Assembly: GCA_025765595.1 (NCBI GenBank)
Contig: JAIVFH010000494.1
Coordinates: 1-17,373, forward strand
Reading direction: 5' to 3'
DNA: 17,373 nt
Source: Obelidium mucronatum
Lineage: Eukaryota; Chytridiomycota; Chytridiomycetes; Chytridiales; Chytriomycetaceae
Below, in pieces: positions 1-8,707 of the stretch (positions are counted from its first letter, which is position 1; each line of letters begins with the position of its first letter). The position numbers and the translations under genes are program-made. Under the pieces are notes generated by a model, which saw nothing but the letters and a program-made list of their open reading frames with translations, was not told the origin of the DNA and searched no databases.

Positions 1-488
1 GACTGCAAGATGAGGCTGCTGCTGCCTCCCTTTGATTTCAAACTCCCTTGAAACCGAAACAAATCTACAATTACGGTCTAAATATTCGTATGTTGTTTGG
101 GAGGGGTGGGGCTTCTTTTTTATTTGGTTTCCTCTAAAGGGCCCAAATAAAAACACCATGAACGATTACATTACACGGGGACGGTGACATGCCGTTTAAA
201 TTGTATTTGCTTTTTATTCAAAGTTGGGAAGGGCGAGGATGAATTTATCTAGGTTGGATCGAAAGAGTTCGTTCTTGATGGGGGTGTTTGGTTTCGCTAG
301 GGGATTCTGGAAGGGAAAAAAAAAACACAGGATTTCAGTCAGATGAATGATAATCTTTGTCAAAGTTTTTGAAGGGCGGGGGCAATGGGATGTAGTATGG
401 GTTTGATTTCAACTTGGATATTCGGATTCCCATTCGATAGACCTTCACATTGTTGCCTTTCCTTGATGAACCAACATTTCTAGCATAA
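1..488. other. Intergenic region downstream of TRAPPC1; possible 3' end of an upstream plus-strand gene
   Basis: No recognisable gene was found here. Two plus-strand frames run in from the left edge and stop at once (TGA at 33-35 and at 49-51), so a plus-strand gene could end here, and a plus-strand AATAAA lies at 146-151. On the minus strand a TTTATT (AATAAA complement) at 213-218 could serve the TRAPPC1 transcript. The minus-strand reading frame over 335-523 overlaps the TRAPPC1 3' end in another frame and has no family signature. Confidence 0.4.
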
Positions 489-986
489 TCACAACCCAAT
501 TCGGAAGAGCTGATTCGAGCCAAAAGGAAAGAGCTTTGAGCATGAGGGATTTTTCAAAGTCACCTTGACAGCATATTCGACATAAAGTTTCGCATAGATT
601 GATCTGAGAGTATCCAGCATGCTTTCCGCATTTCGATCCGTAATCATGACCATTTTAACTCCGGCCGGTGATTCAAAGTAGTGTAGTTTGTACGTGCTTG
701 TTTTGTATGAGATGAATCCCTCCTGCCTTTCATTCCCCGAATCCAGTTAACCACAGTACACTTTTGACGTTTAAACAACATACGCTGGTTTTCCTGCACT
801 CATCTTGCTGACCATGTTCTTGAGCGAGAACACGACTCCATAGACCAGTTTGTGATTTTCACTGTCTCCATCGACTTCTTGACCACTGCTGCTGTCGCTC
901 ACATTCAAACTTGACGGAGAGTTCCACGATTTAAAGTAAATCGCCTCGCACTTTTTGTTGAAAATATAGATGGAATAGACAGTCAT
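489..986 (-). CDS. BET5: TRAPP complex subunit Bet5/TRAPPC1 (longin-like), two exons
   Basis: Predicted small core subunit of the TRAPP tethering complexes, which act as exchange factor for Ypt1/Rab1 in ER-Golgi traffic. Exon 1 (986-784) opens with MTVYSIYIFNKKCEAIYF, the TRAPPC1 longin-type start, and contains KLVYGVVFSLKNMVSKMS. A 57-bp intron (783-727) has donor GTATGT and acceptor AAAG. Exon 2 (726-489) reads GFISYKTSTYKLHYFESPAG and then ITDRN, LYVEYAVK and LFRIGL before TGA. The product is about 146 aa, close to the 145 aa of human TRAPPC1. The acceptor is uncertain: a phase-0 alternative (donor GTTGTT, acceptor CAG|GAG) changes only about two residues. The start is the first ATG and fits the family N-terminus. 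The gene diverges from the ArfGAP gene across 70 bp. Confidence 0.9.
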
Positions 987-1056
987 TTGTAAGTTGTTTT
1001 AAAAAAGTAATAAATATTCAAAATAAAACAATTAAAACAGAGTATATTTTTGGAAC
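987..1056. promoter_or_regulatory. Compact divergent promoter between TRAPPC1 and the ArfGAP gene
   Basis: Only 70 bp separate the two start codons. The spacer is strongly A/T-rich and contains GTATATTTT at 1041-1049, just upstream of the plus-strand ATG, and AATAAATATT near 1008. Both 5' leaders and the core promoters must fit here unless they overlap the opposing coding sequence. Shared bidirectional use is inferred from geometry only. Confidence 0.5.
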
Positions 1057-3403
1057 ATGTCCCACCACGACCGCAACCGCAAGAAGGTCGATGCCTTGCT
1101 TGCCGTCCCCGAAAACACCAAGTGTGCCGACTGCAACGACAACAGTTGAGACACTTCTTCCGCTGTTTGTGGTCCACTTGTTGATGATGACAAATAGAGC
1201 CCAAGATGGCCTCGGTGACCTTTGGCGTCTTTCTGTGCCACCGCTGCGCCACTCTTCACAAGCGCCTCCACGGCGACCTTTCGGTGGTCAAAGGCATCAA
1301 GGACGCGTGGACCGACGACGATGTTCGGGCAGTGACTCTGCTTGGTAACCGGAAAGCGAACAATTTGTTTCTCGCCGAAAGCACCGAGCGGCTGCCGCAG
1401 CCGGCAAGCAGCGACCAGGTTTTGTTCGAACACATCAAGGACAAGTACCAGCGGCGGAAGTGGATGAAGGAGAAGGACAGGAACGCGTGGGACGCGAAGG
1501 GGGCGGGTTCTCTGTCTTCTGCTTCGGCTTCGGCTTCTGCTTCTGCTTCAAATTCAAATTCAACCGACGAAGACAAGAGGCTGTATTCTTCGCAGATTCA
1601 GCAACTGGGGGGTATGGGATTCAAAAACACCAAAAACTGCATCATTGCCCTCAAAAAGTGTAACGGAAACGTGGAGGCTGCCGTCGAAGTCTTGATTTCT
1701 ATGCCCGATTCGACCGAAGCAGCCAGCCCAGCTCCGAAACCCACAGCCCCAAAAGCTTCACCCTCAAGCAATACTCAAACGAACAATCAAGATGTGAAAA
1801 AAACTATTCGGGAGGCTCTCGACTTTTTTAATGGAATGGGATTCACGGATGAATTGGAGAATATGAAGGCTTTCAAAGAGGCCAATGGGGACGTTGATGC
1901 GGCCGTTAATATCCTCATGTCATTGCAAGCATCTAAACCTGCACCGCAACCACAAAATACAAACACCCAACCGTACTCATCAGCTATAAATGCCAGCGGA
2001 GTAAATCAATCGAATTTCTCCAACAATACTTTTGGAATGGATCTGCTCTCACTTAATGCTACTCCTGCTGTTCAAATGAATCAATTTGGAGGACAGAATC
2101 ATTTTGTTGCAAACCAGCAATCCAACAACCAACCACCGACATATCAGCAGGCTTTCCTCCAGCAATCACAACAGCCTCTGCAGCCGCAACAACAATTTCA
2201 AACCCCACAGCAACAGCAGCAGCAATTTCAACAACTTCAACAACCACAGCCGCAGCAGTTTATGCCTCAACAACTCACCAGCATTTCAAGTCAACCGGTA
2301 TCAATGGCACCACTTCAACCCCTTCAACAAGGACAACTTCAACAGCAAAATGCTCAGTCTTCCGGGTTTAACCCATTTGATTCCGCGCAATCAAGTGTTC
2401 TTCAGCCTCAACCACAACAACCAGGATTATGGAACTCACCAATTCTTCAAAACACAACACTTCAACCACAGCCTGCTCAAGCAAAGCCATGTAATCCGTT
2501 CGAATCAACCACCACAACTTTGTCTCAATCGCCGGCCATGAGTATGACTAACCAATCGCCATTTGGTGCCCAAGCCTCGCAGCAGTCAATTGGTCAGCAG
2601 CCAACAAATGCTTTTGGTGATTTGAGCTCCGGAAACCAATGGAACGCGGTAAACCAGCAGCAGCCACAACAACAGCAACAACAACGCCAACAACAAACGC
2701 AACAACCTGCAGCCCCGTCTCAAAACTCCTGGATGCAGCAACCAAATGTGACACCTTCAGCTTTGGGAACCTCCTCTATGGCACCTCAGCCAATTAACAA
2801 CAATTCTTGGATGCAGCCGATTCCGTCGAACCCCATACAGCAACAACAGCAACCAGCTTCCACATTCCAGACACAGCAATCTCTTCCTTCGATACAATCG
2901 ACAGCCGCCCAGCAGAATCCCTTTGGGATTCAGGATACTAGCAGCAGCCAGCAACAACAGGCTTCCTCGAGTCCCGCTCCATCAGGAAACAAGGACAGCA
3001 TCATGTCTCTGTTTAACGCACCGCGTCCTGTACAACCGATGCAGACTGTTTTTGTTCCTGTCACTATGGTATCACCGATGGGTGGAATGCAACAACCAGG
3101 AATGGTGATGATGCAGCCTCAAGGTATGGGATTCGCGCAACAAGCTCAGCAACAACAGACTGGTCAACAGCAACCAGGGATGTATTCAACCTTCACGCCT
3201 TCTTCTCAAAACGTAAGAATTTTTTTTAGCTTTATTTTTTTACTGTGAGAGTGTTTTTCATCTCAATATTTTTTTGTGTCGTCGTTTTTTGTCAGTCACC
3301 ACTGATTCCGCGTTCTCAAAATCAGCAACAACAACAGCAACAAGCGCCAGTTGTGAATGGACAGTTTGCTCAACAGCAAAGGAACCTCAACCCCTTTGCA
3401 TGA
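1057..3403 (+). CDS. ArfGAP - tandem UBA - Gln-rich protein (Gts1-like), three exons
   Basis: Predicted Arf GTPase-activating protein in Golgi/endosomal traffic; the ArfGAP, UBA and Gln-rich order resembles yeast Gts1. Exon 1 (1057-1144) encodes the first zinc-finger pair CADC. A 53-bp intron (1145-1197; donor GTTGAG, acceptor TAG) joins to KPKMASVTFGVFLCHRC, giving C23-x2-C26-x16-C43-x2-C46. Exon 2 runs 1198-3212. After an 83-bp intron (3213-3295; GTAAGA..CAG), exon 3 (3296-3403) ends in NPFA. The product is about 736 aa. UBA domains lie near residues 158-198 (LGGMGFKNTKNC) and 233-273 (FFNGMGFTDELEN). The remainder is Gln/Pro/Asn-rich with several NPF tripeptides (EH-domain ligands) and one PPTY at 2133-2144 (WW-domain ligand). 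The usual arginine-finger position after CxxCxxxH is Lys51, followed by Arg52. The start follows from the zinc finger: starting at 1206 would lose half of it. Confidence 0.88.
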
Positions 3404-3822
3404 TTATTTTTTTATTTTGGATTCATGATGCTGTTCAATAATATCAAGCTTATTTCTTGTCTTTTTTGGGGGGATTGTAAAATTATGGTAAAATTACTCA
3501 ATATACACATTCTATTCTGCTTTATTTAGGCTCAAAAAAAAGCATCATCTTCCACAGCATCGTTGAAAAAGAATCATCGCTTTACCAGGTTGAGGTGTTG
3601 CTTCTTTGCCCTTTCCGACTTTTTCCTGGAGCTTTTTGGCGATGAAGCGCGCTGATTTTGACTTTTGGATTTGGGTCCCATGATGAGCCAATTATTAAAC
3701 AGATTATTCAGATTTATTTACATGAGAGCTCGTATGGAATGTGCCGAAATCGATGGAGCATGATGGGTCTAACTCTTTCGGTGAAGTTGATTGTTGGTGA
3801 ACAAATCCGTTAATATCAAACA
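3404..3822. other. Intergenic region between the ArfGAP and chitinase genes
   Basis: Contains the ArfGAP 3' end (AATAATA around 3438) and the chitinase 5' region. A minus-strand AAATAAAG at about 3519-3526 lies downstream of a possible very short Lys-rich minus-strand ORF, listed separately. No RNA gene or repeat was seen. Confidence 0.5.
3545..3681 (-). CDS. Doubtful small Lys-rich ORF (frame interrupted)
   Basis: Not recognised. An ATG at 3681 opens MGPKSKS and in its own frame gives a 35-aa basic peptide. In the next frame the same stretch reads FIAKKLQEKVGKGKEATPQP and ends at TGA 3547-3545. One extra A in the CCAAAAG run near 3664 would place the ATG in that frame (45 aa). A minus-strand AATAAA follows the stop at about 3520-3525, as expected for a real transcript. 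The evidence is composition and layout only; it could equally be non-coding. Confidence 0.22.
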
Positions 3823-6681
3823 ATGCCACCTCAAGTTCTGCTGGCATTGGTTCTGTTTGCCTCACTCATCAGCGCGGCGGCACAAAGTAACGGGAGGATA
3901 ATTGCCGCCTATGTTTCGGACTGGAGCGGCTTCAAGGCCAACGCAATCAACTACACAATCGTCACAAATGTCCACTATTGCTTTGCAAATTTGGACACGT
4001 CGGGAAACGTGATTGTTCCTTCAGGACTCACTGCAGACTTTATTGACACGGTACACAGAAACGGTGCTGTGATTTCATTGACTATTGGCGGATGGGGAAC
4101 AACGCCTTTCTCAAGAGTCTTTTCTACGTCTGCTGGAATCGCAAACGCGACTAATTCCATCAGTAAAGTAATGACGCAATTTGGTCTAGATGGGGTTGAG
4201 ATTGATTGGGAATTTCCTGGCGCGGCTGGCGCTGTTGGGGCAATGTTTGACACAGCTATGGACACTTCAAATTATCTTACATTTCTCAAAGCGCTCCGGT
4301 TGAAACTCGGAACAAAGGCAATTATATCTGCTTGTGGGATTATTACGACTTTTATCGGCAGCAATGGTCTTCCACTGGTGTCCACAACTGAGTTTGCAAA
4401 AGTCCTAAACTTCATCTCTATCATGGCGTATGATATTAATGGCGCATGGAATACATATTCCGGACCCAATGCGCCGCTCCAGCCCGATTCGAGTGGCAAA
4501 AATGCTGGCAGTGTTGGTTCTGGAATAAACAATTGGGTTAAATCGGGATTCCCATTAAATCAAATAGTTTTGGCGACTGCTTTGTAAGTTTCTGTTGAAT
4601 TTTTTTAAATCTTTTTTTTTGTTCTGCTAATACTGGATTATCTCAGTTATGGAAGGGGCACTATTGTTTCAGCGTCAATGGAGAACAACGATGGAACAAA
4701 CGTTGCTGCGCTTGTTACTCCAGCATATAAGTCTAGAGATTCATCGTACACATACATCAAAGTCTTGCGTTTTCTACAGGACACAACTGGCTACTATGTG
4801 TCAAAATATGATTCAATCACTCAGACGCCTTGGCTCTACCACAAACCTACGATGGAGTTCATTTCATACGAGAACCCGCTTTCTATTTCAGTGAAGTCTC
4901 AGTATGCGGGGTGCCTTGGTCTGCTGGGGATCTCTTGCTGGGATATATCTCTGGATGGCGGTCAGCTGTTGCCTTACTTGACAGGAATCAATACACCAAA
5001 CGGAACAGATTGCCTTGCGAAAGCTCTGGCCATCAAGAAGCCTCTTTCGGTGACCGTTCCACCTCTACCGGCAGGCCCAACAGATCCAACTATTCGTTGT
5101 GGAACAACTTGGGTGGACGCCAACTCCAATTGCAACACATTCTGCAACAATGACGGAGATTGTATGAATTCCCAGTATTGTTACAAGCAATTGACGAATG
5201 TTTGTATGGTTTCGTTGAAAAGTAATTCAACAACAGTAGCAACAGCCTCTGTTCGTATATCTATTGGAAGCAGTTCGACAGTATCGACAAATCCCCCTTC
5301 AACAACAATTTCTCCTCTTCCATCAACCCCATCAGATCCGACAATTCGTTGTGGTGCGACTTGGGTCGACGCCAACTCCAATTGCCATACATTTTGCAAC
5401 ACTGATGGCGATTGCTCCAATACTCAGCATTGTTACAGAGATTTGGTCAATTTGTGCATCGTTGCACCGAAAAGTATTTCAACAACAACTATGCCATCTT
5501 CCAGCAATCGTTTTTTGAGCTTAACCAAATCTACTCGAAGCAGTTCAACTGAATCGGCAAATATCATTTCAACAACAGCCGCGCTGCTTCCAGCAACTCC
5601 ATCTGATCCGACAATTCGTTGTGGAACAACTTGGGTCGACGCCAACTCCAATTGCCATACATTTTGCAACGCCGATAGCGATTGCTCCGGTACTCAGCAT
5701 TGTTACAGGGATTTGGCCAACACATGTGTCGGTGCGTGGAGCCGTAGTTCAATTTCTGTTTCCACTTCATTCTCTCAAAGCAGTTCCAGTCCGTCAAGCT
5801 CATCAAGTCCCACCGCAACGAACAACTCAGTGCCACCTTCTAGGACTTCTAATTTTTTTGCGACAAGTACTGGTCCTTCAAATTCACCAACACCTCCTGC
5901 AATAACTAGTGCTAAATCGAGCAGTACCGGAAGTATTCGAAGCACAATCGGATCAGGGCAACTTGGTTCAAAAACAAGCTCATCCACCAGCATGGCAAAG
6001 CTATCTTCAATAACGAGTTTAAGCTCTATTCCTTTAGTTTCTTTCAAGGCCCTGACAATCACTTCAAGCAGTGGATCTCCAAAACCATCAGCTTCTTTTA
6101 TGACATCTACCATATCCGAACTCCTGCGAAGCAGCTCAAGCCCTAGTATTCGACTCAGCTCAAGTTCGCCTTTCAGATCTAGTACAGCTAGAACCTTGTC
6201 ACCACCAATTTTCAGCACCAATACATTTATTTCTGTTGGATCAGAGTCCTTTTCCAAGCCCCCAACAGCCACTACAAATAGCGGATCCCCAAGACCACCA
6301 GCTTTTCCAAAATCCATTGTTGCGGAATCGCTTCAAAGCAGCACGATCACAACACAATCTGGTAGTCAGTTCAGCTTAACTGAAAGTGTATCATCCAATA
6401 GATATTCAAGCAGATCCATGAGCACGACAATCAATTCCTTGTCTTCATTTAAAAGCGGTTCAGTCAATACCCCTTTCGCGACAAACAGTGCAAGACAACC
6501 ACCTACCCCTCCTGCTGCTCCTAGAATCTCGACATCATCTGTTGTATCCCCACTCAAAATGCCTCCAACTACATCCCTCACAAGCTCTGTTTACATATCA
6601 AAGACTAATTCATTGGCGACTTCAAGTGTGACAAAAACATCATTGACGCAACGTTCCATTGCAGTGAAGCCCACATCCTAG
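3823..6681 (+). CDS. Secreted GH18 chitinase with three Cys-rich modules and a Ser/Thr-rich tail
   Basis: Predicted endochitinase hydrolysing beta-1,4-GlcNAc polymers at the cell wall or outside the cell. Residues 1-21 form a signal peptide (MPPQVLLALVLFASLISAAA). The GH18 domain follows: SLTIGGWG near residue 85, catalytic motif LDGVEIDWEFP with presumed acid E130, and SIMAYDINGAWN. A 63-bp intron (4584-4646; GTAAGT..CAG) splits the Phe before YGRG, and the fold continues to GISCWDISLD. Three Cys-rich modules of about 43 residues (near 399-442, 484-526 and 574-615), each with IRCG.TWVDANSNC, are joined by Ser/Thr linkers. The last 300 or so residues are Ser/Thr/Pro-rich, a likely O-mannosylated stalk with no C-terminal hydrophobic GPI signal. 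The product is about 931 aa. The motif has Glu126 where the first Asp of DxDxE is usual. An AATAAA follows the stop at 6700-6705. Confidence 0.92.
5080..5733 (+). repeat. Three copies of a Cys-rich chitinase module (intragenic repeat)
   Basis: Copies lie at about 5080-5211, 5335-5463 and 5605-5733. Copies 2 and 3 start exactly 270 bp apart and are almost identical at the nucleotide level through ACTTGGGTCGACGCCAACTC and the following stretch; copy 1 is more diverged. The conserved pattern is C-G-x-T-W-x-D-A-N-S-x-C-x3-C-x5-D-C-x4-x-C-Y. The layout suggests recent unequal duplication. Chitin binding is inferred from fusion to GH18, not from a family I can name with certainty. Confidence 0.85.
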
Positions 6682-6986
6682 AATTCAGTTTTAGAATATA
6701 ATAAAGATAAAATTAGTACAGATTTGTTTTGATACAAATATTAGTTAATCTGAAGATATAGAGTATCATTTTAACACAAATTAAATTTCGGAACTCACAG
6801 CTGACAATTATTGTGCAACATCAAAATATAGATCCCAGAGACTGATGCTTTCTCAAAGATATATAAACAAACAAAATGCAAACAGAAGATTATTCTGACA
6901 CGTTTTCTCTCAAGAGAGTATGGACAACTATCACACATACATATTGGAGCTCAAAAACACAATAACGTTGAAAAACACTCATTGAA
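6682..6986. other. A/T-rich intergenic region after the chitinase
   Basis: Holds the chitinase polyadenylation signal (6700-6705) and A/T-rich sequence. The opposite-strand reading frame over 6890-7297 is antisense to the Crinkler fragment and shows no family motif. Nothing else was seen. Confidence 0.5.
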
Positions 6987-7358
6987 ATGCCAACAACAAC
7001 ATTCCCGTGTTGTTTCTTTGCAACTGCCCCAAGGCCAAAGCCATCAGTGGCGACACTTGCCGCCAGACTTTGCAAGGAAACTTCTGCACCAATCGCAAAA
7101 GCAAAAGTTGTTTCTTTAAAGAAAACCGCACAGAAAACAAGCGAAAAGGTGGAAAATTGAATCATGAAGGAGAGTTTGAGGGCTTTTTCCAATGCAGCAA
7201 GAGTTGAATCACTTGTTATCCGCGGCGTTGTGTGGTATTTAGTGGTTGATGAAAGAGGAGGCCCTACCTTCAAGGGTGCCAATGCTGTCATGCTCAAGTT
7301 TAATATAGAGGAGAGTGCAAATGTGCCTGACTTCAGAACTTCAGTTTGTTCTATTTGA
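6987..7358 (+). pseudogene. Crinkler (CRN) N-terminal header fragment
   Basis: The frame from ATG 7164 contains VVWYLVVDERGGPTFKGANA and ends NVPDFRTSVCSI before a stop at 7356-7358. This parallels the header of the intact Crinkler at 14184 (VWYYLTDEEGKAYQGVGADT ... VVDFRDAV), including the WY, the DE-x-G turn and the DFR motif. It breaks off where the intact copy continues to its LKVYSS and GMGKG segments, and no P-loop or nuclease part follows. The same frame is open upstream from ATG 6987 for 57 codons (Ala/Lys/Thr-rich) except for one TGA at 7158-7160, so the original start may lie there. Reading: a decayed or truncated effector copy. A 5' exon of an unspliced gene cannot be excluded, but I found no phase-compatible next exon. 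Confidence 0.55.
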
Positions 7359-7425
7359 TTTCCTGATCCGTTGCCCTCTCTTCCACACTGATATTTTCAT
7401 TTTAGACTACACTTTCCGGTTTGAC

Positions 7426-7541
7426 ATGCTAAGGACGGCACTGTTAGCTCGCCAGCATATTGGGGGCTCTTCTTGTAACTCTGTTTTCAAGGCGTTGCTT
7501 CTCCGCCAACACCCAACTGTTAGTCTGAACTCAAGTACAAT
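7426..7541 (+). pseudogene. Possible first exon with mitochondrial-type presequence, cut by the transposon
   Basis: From ATG 7426 the frame encodes MLRTALLARQHIGGSSCNSV and continues to SLNSST. It has several Arg/Lys, many Ser/Leu and no acidic residue, the usual look of a mitochondrial targeting peptide. The DNA transposon begins at 7542. With the element and one AAT copy removed, the junction reads AAT|GTAACG, a possible splice donor. A phase-compatible acceptor (GCATTGCAG, ending about 10085) would lead to TKEIQEKHGVGITQCPC. The product is not recognised, and the model rests on reading frame and splice phase only. Confidence 0.3.
7539..7541. repeat. Target site duplication AAT, left copy
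   Basis: AAT directly precedes the left terminal repeat (AGACATG...), and the same AAT directly follows the right end at 10007-10009. A 3-bp duplication fits PIF/Harbinger transposition, although the usual preferred target is TWA. Confidence 0.75.
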
Positions 7542-7560
7542 AGACATGTGCCGGAATTTA
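7542..7560 (+). repeat. Left terminal inverted repeat of the transposon
   Basis: AGACATGTGCCGGAATTTA. It matches the reverse complement of the right end at 18 of 19 positions (mismatch at position 15) and includes the palindrome ACATGT. Confidence 0.88.
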
Positions 7561-7565
7561 GCGAA

Positions 7566-7660
7566 TATCGATAAACATTGTTTTAATACGATCGGTCATC
7601 GATGTTTTGAGCTGTACCGTAATTATCGATATCTTGCGGTTTATTTATCGATAAATAAAG
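7566..7660. promoter_or_regulatory. Left subterminal ATCGAT cluster with 20-bp palindrome
   Basis: ATCGAT occurs four times, starting at 7567, 7598, 7625 and 7647. The last is the centre of a perfect 20-bp palindrome, TTTATTTATCGATAAATAAA (7640-7659). Related TTTATCG units recur just inside the right end (about 9950-9981). Clustered subterminal motifs of this kind are usually transposase-binding sites; that role is inferred. Confidence 0.55.
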
Positions 7661-7799
7661 AACTTTAATGTCAATTTCAATAATCTCTTTATTTTGCGAT
7701 ACTGTCACGATAAAATATCATTGAAAATCGCTATCACACGAAAGCTAAAAAAATGCATCCGAAACACATCCCAACACACTTTGCAGGTAATTTTACCCC

Positions 7800-8566
7800 T
7801 CAACAATCCTCATCATCCTCACCATCATCATCCTCACCTCTGCCTAACCCTTCAGAGTCTCCTTCTTCGGATGTTTCAATCACAACAGGAGCTTTCTTTC
7901 CAAAACCCTTCTGCTTTGATGTAAGTACTTTGTCAATTCTCTTCTTTTGTGCTGCTGCTTTGATTTGATCGCCTTTCGACAGTTTCATCAACTCCACCTC
8001 TTCGAATGGGATAGCAGCTGCAGATACAGTGGCCACATTTTGGCGATGGATCTGAGCAGCGTTCTGTTTGACTAAAGACTCTTGAGCATCAGCGATGCGA
8101 CTCAAGAACCCGGCAATTTGTTTGGTGTAGCATTTGAGGTGAGTTCCAGAAGTTGCTGCGTCAGATTCCTGAATATCTGCTAACAAGGCTTCCGTTTTGA
8201 TTGTAGTTGCTTCTTCGTCTTCATCGCTGTCACCGCATTGTTCATCTGCAAGCATGGCAAGTTCAGCGTTTCTGGTCTTGAGCTTCGTAGAATCCACTGA
8301 CAACGCCAGTTTGGCTTTGATCATAGCCGCCAAGCCAGTATATTGGGATCTTGGTTTGACTCTTGTTTTCTTGTACCTATTTAGAAGTAAGTGGGGTGAT
8401 TTTCAGTTATGTGTTGTTGACTCAAGTGATTCTAAACATACCATTTCCCAAGCAGCAATCTCTTGCGTGGTGACAAAAACAGAGGCACCACGTCATCAAA
8501 TATGTTTTTTTCAAGAGGCGACACGGCTTTTGGTTTTGGGGACTTGGTTGGTTTCTTTGCGGACAT
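7800..8566 (-). CDS. Transposon-borne second gene, unknown fold, two exons
   Basis: Not recognised. Exon 1 (8566-8442) starts MSAKKPTKSPKPKAVSP, a basic Lys/Pro leader, and includes FLSPRKRLLLGKW. A 65-bp intron (8441-8377; GTATGT..TAG) splits the Trp codon. Exon 2 (8376-7800) continues YKKTRVKPRSQYTGLAAMIK and then a helix-rich middle (KTRNAELAMLADEQ, KQIAGFLSRIADAQESLVKQ). It ends in a Lys-rich stretch and an Asp/Glu tail (EDDDGEDDEDC). The product is 233 aa. It lies inside the transposon termini and diverges from the transposase with 141 bp between the starts. Harbinger elements usually carry a second gene with a Myb/SANT DNA-binding domain; I cannot see the spaced tryptophans of a Myb repeat. 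It may be a diverged DNA-binding partner or a different accessory protein. Confidence 0.75.
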
Positions 8567-8707
8567 TTTGACAAGAAGTTAAGGAACTTCAAAGCAGCTG
8601 GATCTTTTATTTGAATTTGAATTGCAAATAAATTTCATAATGACTTTTACCTTATCTTATCCCCTTTGTTTGCGCAGTTCTAAGTTGTTTGGAGTTTTGA
8701 AATAAAG

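Noticed and set aside
335..523. 62-aa minus-strand ORF overlapping the TRAPPC1 3' end
   Set aside because: TRAPPC1 ends in another frame at 489 with family-consistent length; this frame has no recognisable motif.
1032..1433. 133-aa minus-strand ORF opposite the ArfGAP domain
   Set aside because: Antisense shadow of a zinc-finger region with clear coding sense on the plus strand.
2086..2541. 151-aa plus-strand ORF rich in Asn/Ser/His
   Set aside because: Shifted reading of CAA/CAG-rich Gln repeats of the ArfGAP protein.
5775..6317. 180-aa minus-strand ORF with many Leu/Val/Glu
   Set aside because: Antisense of the Ser/Thr-rich chitinase tail; such repeats leave the opposite strand open by composition.
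6600..6681. GPI-anchor signal at the chitinase C-terminus
   Set aside because: The tail stays hydrophilic to the stop, with no terminal hydrophobic segment.
6890..7297. 135-aa minus-strand ORF
   Set aside because: Overlaps the Crinkler header fragment antisense and shows no domain.
7315..7668. 117-aa plus-strand ORF as one gene
   Set aside because: It runs from host sequence across the transposon boundary at 7542 into the terminal repeat, so it is not an ancestral unit.
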